Source: Streptomyces sp. R44 (GTDB lineage Bacteria; Actinomycetota; Actinomycetes; Streptomycetales; Streptomycetaceae). From it: 64,000 nt of DNA. Shown here in pieces: positions 42,845 to 52,376 of the stretch. The translations under genes and the position numbers were made by a program. Numbering within the stretch: position 1 is the first letter of the stretch; the number at the start of each line of letters is the position of its first letter. The DNA lies in NCBI RefSeq assembly GCF_041053105.1, contig NZ_CP163444.1, forward strand, positions 2,604,001 to 2,668,000, given 5' to 3'. The notes below the pieces were generated by a model, which saw only the letters and a program-made list of their open reading frames with translations, was not told where the DNA came from and ran no database searches.

Positions 42845-42892
42845 CCTGCATGACGCAGAGAACGCGGGGTAGGGTCATCTGCATAACGCAGA
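42845..42892. promoter_or_regulatory. tandem operators of the MarR regulator
   Basis: CCTGCATGACGCAGA (42845-42859) and TCTGCATAACGCAGA (42878-42892) are dyads with CTGC/GCAG arms, 33 bp centre to centre, placing them on the same DNA face before the nmrA-marR operon. The surrounding 20-bp stretches are direct repeats. Confidence 0.7.
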
Positions 42893-42952
42893 GAATGCAC
42901 TGCACAGCAACCCACGCCGGTAGCCCATGCCGGTGACCACCCAGGGGGAACC

Positions 42953-43837
42953 ATGCTCACCGTCGCCGTCACCGGAGCCACCGGAGCCCAGGGCGGAGCC
43001 ACCGCCCGCAGCCTGCTCGCCGCGGGCCACCGGGTCCGCGCCCTCACCCGCCGCCCCGACTCGCCGGCCGCCGAGACCCTGCGCGCCCTCGGCGCCCAGG
43101 TGCGGTACGCGGACTTCGACGACCGCTCCTCGCTCGACGCCGCCCTCGCGGGCGCCGACTCCCTCTTCGCCGTCACCGCCTTCGAGGCCGGTGCCGAGAC
43201 CGAGATCCGGCAGGGCAGGGCCCTCGTCGACGCGGCGGCGAGCGCCCGCCTCGGCCATGTCGTCCTCACCTCCGTCGCCCACGCCGACCGCGACACCGGC
43301 ATCCCGCACTACGAGAGCAAGCGGGCGGTCGAGCACCACCTCCGCGCCTCCGGCACGCCCTGGACGGTGATCGGCCCCGCCGCGTTCATGGACAACTACA
43401 CCGGCGGCTGGACCGCCGACGGACTGCGCGAGGGGACCTTCGCCTGGCCGATGCCGGCCGACCGCCCGCTCGCACTCATCTCCTCGCGGGACATCGGCGC
43501 GTTCGCCGCGCTCGCCCTCGGGCGCCGCGAGGACTTCACCGGCCGGCGCATCGACATCGCCTCCGACGAGCGCACCCCCGGCGAGATGACCGGCGCCCTC
43601 GCCGCCGCCATGGGCCGCCCGGTCTCCTACCAGGAGGTCCCGCTCGCCCATGTGCGCACCCGGTCCACGGACCTGGCCGCGATGTTCTCGTACTTCACCA
43701 CGACCGGTCTCGACGTGGACGTCGCCGGGCTGCGCCGCGAGTTCCCCGAGGTCGGCTGGCACGGTTTCGACGACTGGGCGCGGGCGCAGGACTGGACGTC
43801 GATACTGGCGCCGGAGCGCACGCCGTCCCACCACTGA
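42953..43837 (+). CDS. NmrA-like NAD(P)-binding protein
   Basis: 294 aa. It starts with the Rossmann motif LTVAVTGATGAQGGATARSLL, has RALTRRPDSPAAETLRALGAQ, and carries HYESKRAVEHHLRASGTPWTVIGPAAFMDN, typical of NmrA/HSCARG proteins and quinone reductase 2 relatives. These read NADP(H) state or reduce small electrophiles. A GGGGGAACC site precedes the ATG. It is followed by the MarR gene after 29 bp, and the two presumably form one autoregulated unit. Confidence 0.88.
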   Translation: MLTVAVTGATGAQGGATARSLLAAGHRVRALTRRPDSPAAETLRALGAQVRYADFDDRSSLDAALAGADSLFAVTAFEAGAETEIRQGRALVDAAASARLGHVVLTSVAHADRDTGIPHYESKRAVEHHLRASGTPWTVIGPAAFMDNYTGGWTADGLREGTFAWPMPADRPLALISSRDIGAFAALALGRREDFTGRRIDIASDERTPGEMTGALAAAMGRPVSYQEVPLAHVRTRSTDLAAMFSYFTTTGLDVDVAGLRREFPEVGWHGFDDWARAQDWTSILAPERTPSHH

Positions 43838-43866
43838 CCGCATCCGTCACCACCGGGGAGTCCCGC

Positions 43867-44292
43867 ATGCAGCACAAACCCACGCCCATCGGCTTCCTGC
43901 TGAACCGCACCGACAAAGCCCTCACGCGCGCCTTGGACGGCACGCTCGGGGAGTTCGGCCTCACACGAGTCGCCTGGCAGGTCCTGAACATGGTCAAGAA
44001 GGAAGGCGGAATCACCGACGCCGAGGTCCTGAAGATCCTCTCGGTCAACGCCGACGCCCCCACCCTGACCGCCGCCATCGAGACCACCCTCACCGGAGGC
44101 TGGACGACCCGCCCGGCCGCCGGACAGCTCGCCCTCACCCCGGACGGCGCCACCCGCCTGGCCGAGGTGGCGGAGCACGTGACGGCGTTCCGGACCCGCT
44201 CCGTCGACGGCATCACCCCAGAGGAGTACGGGACCGTCATCCGCGTCCTGGAGCGCATGATCCAGAACCTCGACGGACCCGGCCGGCCATGA
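43867..44292 (+). CDS. MarR-family winged-helix regulator
   Basis: 141 aa. The sequence IGFLLNRTDKALTRALDGTLGEFGLTRVAWQVLNMVKKEGGI, followed by a winged helix (EVLKILSVNADAPTLTAAIETTL), is MarR-like. It lacks Cys residues, so a ligand other than a thiol oxidant is likely. It would bind the paired CTGC/GCAG operators upstream of nmrA. Confidence 0.82.
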   Translation: MQHKPTPIGFLLNRTDKALTRALDGTLGEFGLTRVAWQVLNMVKKEGGITDAEVLKILSVNADAPTLTAAIETTLTGGWTTRPAAGQLALTPDGATRLAEVAEHVTAFRTRSVDGITPEEYGTVIRVLERMIQNLDGPGRP

Positions 44293-44395
44293 CCGGCGCG
44301 GTGCGCGGACGATCGGGAGGCTCAGAAAGGGGCGTTGTCAGTGGCGGCTGTCACGATCTCCGGAGACCTGGAGGACAGCAGAGAGCGAGCACGCC

Positions 44396-44800
44396 ATGGG
44401 TACCTGGGACATCGGCCCCTTCGACAACGACACCGCCGCGGACTTCTCGTACCGGGTGGACGAGGCCCCCGAGGAGAAGCGGGCCGGGGTCCTGCTCGCG
44501 GCCTTCCGCGAGGTGACCGGGACGGGCGAGGAGTACCTGGACTCGGACCTGGCGGTGGAGGCGATCGCCTCGGCGGCGCTCGTGGCGGCGCAGTGCCCGG
44601 GCGGGGAGCCGGTCACCACCTCGTACGGCCCGGAGAAGCCCCTGCCCGCACTCCCGGCGGAGCTGCGTCCGGCGGCCGTCGAGGCCCTGGACCGGGTCCT
44701 CACCGAGCCGTCCGAACTCCTGGAGCTCTGGGAGGAGTCGGACGGGGAGGAGTGGAAGGCGGGGGTACGGAAGCTGAGGGCGGTCCTCGCGGGGGCCTGA
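44396..44800 (+). CDS. DUF4259 family protein
   Basis: 134 aa. The N-terminal MGTWDIGPFDNDTAADFSY is the invariant DUF4259 signature. The rest is helical and acidic. Function is unknown; copies are scattered in actinobacteria as single genes. A GAGCACGCC stretch precedes the start but no clear Shine-Dalgarno. It converges on the next gene 8 bp away. Confidence 0.85.
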   Translation: MGTWDIGPFDNDTAADFSYRVDEAPEEKRAGVLLAAFREVTGTGEEYLDSDLAVEAIASAALVAAQCPGGEPVTTSYGPEKPLPALPAELRPAAVEALDRVLTEPSELLELWEESDGEEWKAGVRKLRAVLAGA

Positions 44801-44808
44801 CCCGCGGA

Positions 44809-45227
44809 TCAGGTGCGAAGACCCCTCACGTGGACCGCACTTCCGTGCGCGTGCGGATCCGGTACCTCGACCTGGAATCCGGCCGAGGCGAGGATTCCCA
44901 GCAGGGCGTCCTGCATGAACTGGTGAACGTCGCGGTGGTGGCGCACGACCGGAGGCGGATCCTCGTAGTCGATGCCCTGCTCGAAGAGTTCGAGGGCGAC
45001 GGTCCGCAGTTCCTCGCCCGTCCTCCAGTTCACGTACACCCCGCCGTCGAGGAGCCGGTCCACGTGGACGTCCGCACCGGGCCTGCCCCACGGGGCATCC
45101 CCGAGGTCGGCCCTGCGGGCGGGAAGTCCGGCCTGGACCAGCTCATGACAGACCCTGGCCGCCAGCTCGTTCCACTCGGCGACGAGTTCGGGCGGGGCTT
45201 CGGGGGGCAGGTCGAACCGGGGTTCGT

Positions 45228-45231
<4 letters not shown>
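44809..45231 (-). CDS. uncharacterised acidic protein
   Basis: 140 aa from GTG 45231, with GAGGAGA six bases upstream and a GTGA overlap with the preceding membrane-protein gene. The N-terminus is Pro/Glu-rich (NEPRFDLPPEAPPELVAEW) and the rest a small alpha/beta domain ending VEVPDPHAHGSAVHVRGLRT. No family recognised. It is co-translated with the membrane protein. Confidence 0.65.
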
Positions 45232-46375
<1,144 letters not shown>

Positions 46376-46384
46376 CGCACGGGC

Positions 46385-48553
46385 TCAGAAGAGCGACGTG
46401 ACGTACAGGCAGTTGGTGTAGCTGTAGCCCGGTTCGATCTTCGTCCTGCTCGACTTGGTGTCCCCCGCCGTGGAGGTGCCGGTGGCCGCGCGCTTCTGGA
46501 GGAAGTGGTAGTCGCCGGCGGGCAGGAGCAGGGTCGCCTTCGGGTACTTCGAGGACGGCCCCGAGCAGGCCTTGATCTTCGGGGAGTTCACGAGCAGCGG
46601 GGTCTGGTACTTCGTGCAGGTCCCGCACGCCTTGAGGGTGACCTTGCCGGTCATCGGGCCCGTGTAGAGCAGCTCGACCTCGCCGGGGCCGTCGTTGCTG
46701 ACCACCATGACCATGCGGGCGCCGCCGGGGACGTCGGCCGGGGGCAGGCTCCCGCCGGCGGCGGGCTCCTCCTCGGCGATCTCGGCGGCGATGGCGATCG
46801 AGCGGGCGTGGGCGGCCTGCGGGCTGTTCGGGTAGGTCTTGGCGTAGTCGGTCATGGTCGTGGCCGCGGTGCTGAACTCCTTGTCCTTGAACTGGTCGGT
46901 GCCGCAGGCGAAGTCGCCTTTCTGGACCGCGTCCGACGCCTCCTTCGAGGCGGGTTCGAGGGACGGGTCCGGCATCTCGTCGAGGGAGGAGCGCAGCGTG
47001 CGCAGCTCGGCGGTGGCGTCGCAGGGCTCGGCGCCGCCCAGGGCGGTGACGCGGGTCTTGATGGCTTCCCGGACGGCCGGTTCGACGCGGGTCGCCTGGG
47101 TGGACTTCGGGAAGGTGCTGAGGAGCTCGTTGAGGCTCGCGCCGGCCGTCGGGTTCGCCGTCTGCACGCCGAGCGCCGCCGTGCCGCACTGGTAGAGCGA
47201 CTCGGCGAGCGGCTCGTCGGTCTTGGCGGGCCGGGAGCCGAGCAGCTCCTTGTCGACGGTGGCGGCGAGCCCCCGCAGGTGCTTGAGCGGGGGGACGGCC
47301 GCGCAGTACTGCTTCTTGTCGTACGGGGCGGAGACCGACGTGTAGTACGCGTCGAGGCGGTCGGGGACGAGCTTTCCGGCCCGCGAGCCGGAGTGCTTCG
47401 TGCCGAGGTCCTGGTAGGTGTCGAGCGCCTTGCGGTAGGTCGGCTCGGCCTTGTCGAAGGCGAGGCCGTCGGCGGACTTCACGAGCGTGTCGGCCGCGGC
47501 GAGCCGTTCGAGGAGGGCCTGCTCCTTGGCCTCGTCGCGGGCGGCGCCGTACGCGAGGGAGCCTCCGGCGGGGACGGCGAGCAGGACGAGGGCGAGCGGG
47601 AGCGCGAGGCGGCGGAGGCCGGCGCCGATCCGGAGGCTGGCGCGCGCTCCGCGCCGGCCGCCGTCGATGGCGACGGCGATCAGGAAGGCGAGGTAGCCGT
47701 AGACGACGAAGGTGGGCACGCCGTCGACGTCGGCGGGGAGCGCGGCGACGAGCAGGGCGGCGGTGGCGAGCCAGCAGAGCGCGGCGCCGATCCAGTTCCG
47801 CAGCAGGACATAGCCGAGCCCGAGGCCGGAGAGGTTGAGCAGGGCGACGGCGGCGGACTGGGCCGGGTTCGCGGGGCCTTGGGGCTGCGCGGGCGGCGGC
47901 GGTGGCCCGAACCCGGGCGGAGCGCCGGGCGGCGGCGGCAGCGTCCCGGCCCCGGCCCACCCGGTCGCGGTCGCGGGCCCGGGGGCGGCGCCGTGCCCCG
48001 GCGCGGGACCGGTCCCGGGCGCGGGACCGGCGCCGGGCGAGGCGGCCGTGGCCGCGGGCGGTGCGCCCTCGGGACCTGGGCCGTACGGCGCACCGGGCAC
48101 GGGCCCGGGCGGGGTGGCGCCGGCGCCGGTCGGCGGACCGAAGGCGAGCGTGTGCGCACCCGCACCCGCCCCCGCACCCGCACCCGAGCCGGCGGGAGCC
48201 GCCAGAGCCCCCGAGCCGGCCGGGGCCGGGGCCACGGGCGGAGCGCCCTCGGCCCCCGCGCCGGGCGGCGGGCCGAAGGCGAGCGTGGGCGTTCCCGCGC
48301 CGGGCGCGGCAGGCGCCGCCGGAGTCCCCGAGCCGGCCGCGCCGGGCCCAGCCGCACCCTCGGCCCCCGCGCCGGACGGCGGCGGCGGTGCCCACGGTGG
48401 CGCGGGGGCGTCCGAAGGGGCTCCGGGAGGCGGCCCGGAGTCCGTCCGGCCGCTCCGCCGGCTTAAGTCGCTCTCGCCCGGACGCCTGTCGTTCAGCTCG
48501 GGACGCCTGTCGTTCGGCTCGGGACGTGCGTCGTTCGGTTCTTCCCCCACCAC
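46385..48553 (-). CDS. large membrane protein with Pro/Ala/Gly-rich N-terminus
   Basis: 722 aa from GTG 48553, where GAGGGGGAACC precedes it. The first ~230 residues are low-complexity, with repeats such as EPNDRRPELNDRRP and TLAFGPPPGAGAEGAPP. Four helices follow (LNLSGLGLGYVLLRNWIGAA, ALCWLATAALLVAALPA, ...). The C-terminal ~400 residues are outside, with regularly spaced Cys and TPR-like helices (YRKALDTYQDLGTKHSGSRA) and an Ig-like end (SNDGPGEVELLYTGPMTGKV). No family recognised; it may be a surface-layer or sensor protein. Confidence 0.75.
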   Translation of the reverse strand: MVGEEPNDARPEPNDRRPELNDRRPGESDLSRRSGRTDSGPPPGAPSDAPAPPWAPPPPSGAGAEGAAGPGAAGSGTPAAPAAPGAGTPTLAFGPPPGAGAEGAPPVAPAPAGSGALAAPAGSGAGAGAGAGAHTLAFGPPTGAGATPPGPVPGAPYGPGPEGAPPAATAASPGAGPAPGTGPAPGHGAAPGPATATGWAGAGTLPPPPGAPPGFGPPPPPAQPQGPANPAQSAAVALLNLSGLGLGYVLLRNWIGAALCWLATAALLVAALPADVDGVPTFVVYGYLAFLIAVAIDGGRRGARASLRIGAGLRRLALPLALVLLAVPAGGSLAYGAARDEAKEQALLERLAAADTLVKSADGLAFDKAEPTYRKALDTYQDLGTKHSGSRAGKLVPDRLDAYYTSVSAPYDKKQYCAAVPPLKHLRGLAATVDKELLGSRPAKTDEPLAESLYQCGTAALGVQTANPTAGASLNELLSTFPKSTQATRVEPAVREAIKTRVTALGGAEPCDATAELRTLRSSLDEMPDPSLEPASKEASDAVQKGDFACGTDQFKDKEFSTAATTMTDYAKTYPNSPQAAHARSIAIAAEIAEEEPAAGGSLPPADVPGGARMVMVVSNDGPGEVELLYTGPMTGKVTLKACGTCTKYQTPLLVNSPKIKACSGPSSKYPKATLLLPAGDYHFLQKRAATGTSTAGDTKSSRTKIEPGYSYTNCLYVTSLF

Positions 48554-48714
48554 GGTTCCCCCTCGTGGGTCCATGCGCGGTGACACCCCACCGTCGCCCT
48601 TCTCACCTACCCTTCACGCTTCGCTCACACGCGTCCACCGATCCATGAAGCCGGTGACCAACCTGCGACGTACCCCTGCGGCATTTCGCTCCGCGCAGGG
48701 CCTAAAGTCGCGGG

Positions 48715-49626
48715 GTGCCGTACGACCACCGGAACACCGCCCGCCGTACCCTCGCCCTCGCCCTCGCCGCCACGGGCTGCTGTGCCGTGCTCGCCGGGTG
48801 CGGGGCCTCACAGGCCGCTCCGCCGGCGGGGAAGGCCCAGGAGGCCACCCAGGGCGAGAGCGGGACGCAGTCCCGGCCGCCGTTCGCCTCCGCCCCCGCC
48901 GCTCCCTCCGCACCGCGGACCACCCATGCGCCGCCCGCCGCCCAGGGAAGCGGCTCGCTCGCCGGGAAGACCATCGTCATCGACCCCGGCCACAACTCCG
49001 GCAACTTCCGCCATTCGACCGAAATCAACCAGAAGGTCAATATCGGGACGAACCGCAAGGAGTGCGACACCACCGGCACCTCCACCGACGCCGGTTACAC
49101 GGAGGCCTCGTTCACCTCCGACGTCTCGCACCGACTGCGGGATCTCCTCACCGCGCGCGGCGCGAAGGTGGTCCTCACCCACGACGGCGACCGCCCCTGG
49201 GGCCCGTGCATCGACGAGCGGGCCAGGATCGGCAACGCCGCCCGCGCCGACGCCGTGGTGTCCGTCCACGCGGACGGCTCGGCCGTCGGCCACCGCGGCT
49301 TCCATGTGATCCTGCCGGCGAAGGTCCAGGCGGGTGCCGCCGACACCGCGAAGATCGTCGGCCCCTCCCGTACCCTCGGCGAGCGGATCGCGGACCGGTT
49401 CGCCCGCGCCACCGGAACCTCGCCCGCCAACTACATCGGTTCCGGTACCGGGTTGGACGTACGGGACGATCTCGGCGGCCTCAACCTCTCGACCGTTCCC
49501 AAGGTCTTCGTCGAATGCGGCAACATGCGTGACCCGAAGGACGCTCAGCTGCTCACGTCGGCGACGTGGCGGCAGAAGGCCGCGCAGGGACTGGCGGACG
49601 GCATCGCGACCTACCTCAAGGGGTAG
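48715..49626 (+). CDS. N-acetylmuramoyl-L-alanine amidase (Amidase_3) lipoprotein
   Basis: 303 aa from GTG 48715. A lipobox CCAVLAGC tethers it outside. The Amidase_3 zinc site is intact: GKTIVIDPGHNSGN (His), YTEASFTSDVS (Glu), VVSVHADG (His), with a catalytic Glu in FVECGNMRD. It cleaves the bond between N-acetylmuramic acid and the stem peptide, acting in cell-wall turnover or separation. A ~60-aa Pro/Ala linker separates anchor and domain. Confidence 0.92.
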   Translation: MPYDHRNTARRTLALALAATGCCAVLAGCGASQAAPPAGKAQEATQGESGTQSRPPFASAPAAPSAPRTTHAPPAAQGSGSLAGKTIVIDPGHNSGNFRHSTEINQKVNIGTNRKECDTTGTSTDAGYTEASFTSDVSHRLRDLLTARGAKVVLTHDGDRPWGPCIDERARIGNAARADAVVSVHADGSAVGHRGFHVILPAKVQAGAADTAKIVGPSRTLGERIADRFARATGTSPANYIGSGTGLDVRDDLGGLNLSTVPKVFVECGNMRDPKDAQLLTSATWRQKAAQGLADGIATYLKG

Positions 49627-49762
49627 AACCCGCGGGCGATAGATTCGCTCCGTACGATGGGGGCCCCGCCCCCCGTGCCACACACTTGAGCGCCATGGCC
49701 CGAGCGCCATGACCAGAGCGCCACCCGACGCGACGACCGACGACCCGACGAAGGACTCTTAC

Positions 49763-50620
49763 GTGAATATCCGCTCCCTCACCCGAGGCGATGGCGTGCT
49801 GATCGGCGCAGCGGTGGTGCTGTTCATCGCCTCGTTCCTCGACATCTCCGGCTGTGACGCCGGCGCCGACATCTGCGACAAGGTCCCCACGGTGAACTCG
49901 TGGGAGCTCTCGTACCTCGGCTGGGGCTCCTTCTTCGTCGGGATCGCGGGCGCCGCCCTCGTCGTCGCGTCCCGCGCCCTGCCGCAGCAGCGCAAGGTGG
50001 CGGGCCTGGAGCTCGGCCAGGTCGGTGCCGCGTTCACCATCGCGTCCGCCTGGACCCTGCTCATGTGGATCTTCGAGGCGGAGAACGCCGGCGCGGGCCT
50101 GATCCTCGGCCTCATCGCCGCGCTGGTGGTGGCCGGTGCCGCCGTCGCCGGTCCGCTGGTCCCCGCCCTGCAGGCCCCGCTCGTCGGCGCGCCCAAGCCG
50201 CAGACCCCGCAGCCGTACGGCATGCAGCCCGGCCAGCCGGGTCAGCCGGGCGTCCCCGGCGGCTACGGCTACCCGGGCGCGCAGCAGCAGCCGTACGGCG
50301 CTCCGCACGACCCCTCGCAGGGTGCGGGCCAGCCGTTCGGCGCGCAGGCCGCCGCCCCGCAGCCGCAGGCCGTGCAGCAGCCCGAGCCGCAGGCGGCCGC
50401 CCCGGCCCCGCAGCCGGCCTCGGACTTCGCGCCGTTCTGGTTCGCGGTCCCGGTCGCGCGTCCGCTGTACGCGGAGGACGGCTCGCAGGCGCCGATCGCG
50501 GAGCTGGCGCCGGGCACCTGGTACCTGGCGGTCGAGCAGCGCGGTCCGGGCCTGGTGGCCCAGACGCAGGACGGCCGCCGCGGTGTCCTCCAGGACACGA
50601 CGGGCATCCAGCGCGGCTGA
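49763..50620 (+). CDS. four-helix membrane protein with Pro/Gln-rich tail (DUF5336-like)
   Basis: 285 aa from GTG 49763, preceded by GAAGGA. Four hydrophobic helices occupy ~1-135 (GDGVLIGAAVVLFIASFLDI..., LVVAGAAVAGPLVPAL). A PYG/PGQPGQPG-rich tail follows and then an SH3-like C-terminus (FWFAVPVARPLYAEDGSQAP...PGTWYLAVEQRG). The layout resembles DUF5336 proteins, related to the mycobacterial 34-kDa antigen. It may be a wall-linked sensor; function is unknown. A strong terminator follows. Confidence 0.78.
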   Translation: MNIRSLTRGDGVLIGAAVVLFIASFLDISGCDAGADICDKVPTVNSWELSYLGWGSFFVGIAGAALVVASRALPQQRKVAGLELGQVGAAFTIASAWTLLMWIFEAENAGAGLILGLIAALVVAGAAVAGPLVPALQAPLVGAPKPQTPQPYGMQPGQPGQPGVPGGYGYPGAQQQPYGAPHDPSQGAGQPFGAQAAAPQPQAVQQPEPQAAAPAPQPASDFAPFWFAVPVARPLYAEDGSQAPIAELAPGTWYLAVEQRGPGLVAQTQDGRRGVLQDTTGIQRG

Positions 50621-50637
50621 TCGCGCCCCGTTCACGA

Positions 50638-50677
50638 ACGGCCCCCCGACCGGAATCCCTTCCGGGCGGGGGGCCGT
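50638..50677. terminator. strong hairpin terminator
   Basis: Stacked arms ACGGCCCCCCG and CCGGAA pair with TTCCGG and CGGGGGGCCGT (17 bp) around a TCCC loop, directly after the DUF5336-like gene. Confidence 0.88.
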
Positions 50678-50701
50678 TGCCGTACAGTCCCCGCAACACA
50701 C

Positions 50702-50716
50702 CTGACGGACCGTCAG
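50702..50716. promoter_or_regulatory. CTGACGG palindrome before the F420 oxidoreductase
   Basis: CTGACGGACCGTCAG has perfect 6-bp arms and ends 14 bp before the start codon, abutting the ribosome site; a bound protein could block early transcription. Confidence 0.7.
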
Positions 50717-50730
50717 AAAGGATGTGGGGC

Positions 50731-51741
50731 ATGCGACTCGGACTCGCCCTCGGCTACTGGGGCCGCGGCCCCTCCCCCGCCCATCTCGACCTCGCCCGCG
50801 AGGCCGAGCGGCTCGGCTACGACTCCGTGTGGACCGCAGAGGCCTGGGGCTCCGACGCCTTCACCGCGCTGACGTGGATCGCCGCGCACACCAGCCGCAT
50901 CCGGCTGGGCACCGCCGTCGCGCAGATGGCCGCCCGCGCGCCCACCACCACCGCGATGCACGCGCTCACACTGGACCACCTCTCCGGCGGGCGCGTGCTG
51001 CTGGGGCTCGGCCTGTCCGGCCCGCAGGTCGTCGAGGGCTGGTACGGGCGCCCCTTCCCCCGCTCCCCGCTGACCGCGACCCGCGAGTACGTGGACGTGG
51101 TCCGCCAGGTGCTGCGCCGCGAGGCACCCGTACGACTCGACGGACGCCACCACTCCCACCCGTACACCGGCCCGGACGGCACCGGCCTCGGCAAGGCCCT
51201 GAAGCCGATCACCCACCCCCTGCGCGCCGACGTCCCGATCCTGCTGGGCGCCGAGGGACCCAAGAACATCGCGCAGACCCTCGCCATCGCCGACGGCTGG
51301 CTGCCGCTCTACTGGACGCCGGACCGCTGGGCCGAGGTGTACGCCCTCCCGGACACGCTCCCCGAGGGCTTCCTCGTCGCGCCCATGGTCCGGGCGCGGC
51401 TCTGCGAGGACGTGACGGCCGGGCTGCTGCCGGTCAAGGCGATGCTCGGCTTCTACATCGGCGGCATGGGGCACGCGGCCCGCAACTTCCACGCCGACCT
51501 CATGGGGCGCATGGGGTACGAGAAGGAGGCCCGCCGCATCCAGGAGCTGTTCGCGGCGGGGCGGCGCGAGGAGGCGGTGCTCGCCGTACCGGACGCCTTC
51601 GCGGACGAGATCTCCCTGGTCGGCCCCCGGAAGCGCATCGCCGAGCGCCTCGACCGATGGCGACAGGGCCCGGTGACCGACCTGCTGGTCACGGCACCGG
51701 ACCCGGCCACGCTCCGCCTCCTGGCGGAGCTCAACGCCTGA
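50731..51741 (+). CDS. LLM-class F420-dependent oxidoreductase, Rv3520c-like
   Basis: 336 aa from ATG 50731 with AAAGGA ten bases upstream. Luciferase-like TIM barrel: MRLGLALGYWGRG, EAERLGYDSVWTAEAWGSDA, HTSRIRLGTAVAQMAARAPT, LDHLSGGRVLLGLGLSGPQVVEGWYGRPF and LGAEGPKNIAQTLAIADGWLP. The last two are hallmarks of the Rv3520c subfamily, a gene of the mycobacterial cholesterol regulon. It would transfer hydride with coenzyme F420. The substrate is unknown. Its promoter carries the CTGACGG palindrome but no KstR-like box. Confidence 0.9.
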   Translation: MRLGLALGYWGRGPSPAHLDLAREAERLGYDSVWTAEAWGSDAFTALTWIAAHTSRIRLGTAVAQMAARAPTTTAMHALTLDHLSGGRVLLGLGLSGPQVVEGWYGRPFPRSPLTATREYVDVVRQVLRREAPVRLDGRHHSHPYTGPDGTGLGKALKPITHPLRADVPILLGAEGPKNIAQTLAIADGWLPLYWTPDRWAEVYALPDTLPEGFLVAPMVRARLCEDVTAGLLPVKAMLGFYIGGMGHAARNFHADLMGRMGYEKEARRIQELFAAGRREEAVLAVPDAFADEISLVGPRKRIAERLDRWRQGPVTDLLVTAPDPATLRLLAELNA

Positions 51742-51744
51742 GGG

Positions 51745-52287
51745 TCACCCACCCAGCTCCGACGTGCTGGGCACCTTGTCCACCACTTCCGCACCGGCAC
51801 TCCTGCCGGCGTCCTTCACGCTGTTGATGACGTTCTCGAAGGCGCCGACGTCCGCGTCGCCCACCTCGCCCTTGCGGAGCTTCGTCCCCAGGTCCTTGAG
51901 CGACTCGATCCCGGCGGAGAGCGGCGCGACCGCCTTCGACAGCAGCGGGTCGCCCTTGGCGTTGTTCACGGCCGCCTTGAGCCGGTTGTACGTGAACGCG
52001 CCCGCGAGCCCCGCCTTGACCAGCGCGAAGGTCCGGCCGTCCGCGCCCTTCTTGAACTTGCCCGCCCGGTACGGCTTCACGATCCACTGGTACGTGGCAC
52101 CCGCGGCCAGACCGGCGTTGGCCACGAACCGCGTCTTCGCCAGCTTCTGCTGCTCGAAGCTCGCGGAGGCCGTCGGCGTCGCGGCACCGCTCGCACTCTG
52201 CGCGTCGTCGTTGCATGCGGTGGCGGTGAGGAGCAGGGCGCAGGACAACAGCAGTGCCACGACCCCCCGCGAAACGCTTCTGGGCAA
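51745..52287 (-). CDS. putative small lipoprotein
   Basis: 180 aa from TTG 52287 with GGGAGG eight bases upstream. The signal LLLSCALLLTATAC has a lipobox. The mature part is helical and Lys/Ala-rich (FEQQKLAKTRFVANAGLAAG, KAAVNNAKGDPLLSKAVAPL) with no motif I recognise. It converges on the F420 oxidoreductase with 3 bp between stops. It may be a surface protein of unknown role. Confidence 0.7.
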   Translation of the reverse strand: MPRSVSRGVVALLLSCALLLTATACNDDAQSASGAATPTASASFEQQKLAKTRFVANAGLAAGATYQWIVKPYRAGKFKKGADGRTFALVKAGLAGAFTYNRLKAAVNNAKGDPLLSKAVAPLSAGIESLKDLGTKLRKGEVGDADVGAFENVINSVKDAGRSAGAEVVDKVPSTSELGG

Positions 52288-52376
52288 GACGAAACCTCCC
52301 TGGTGACGGTGGCGCCAGCCTCACCCGGGCCCACCGCGTCCGCCACCGGGGCGACTCCGTACGGGTTCGGGCGGGC

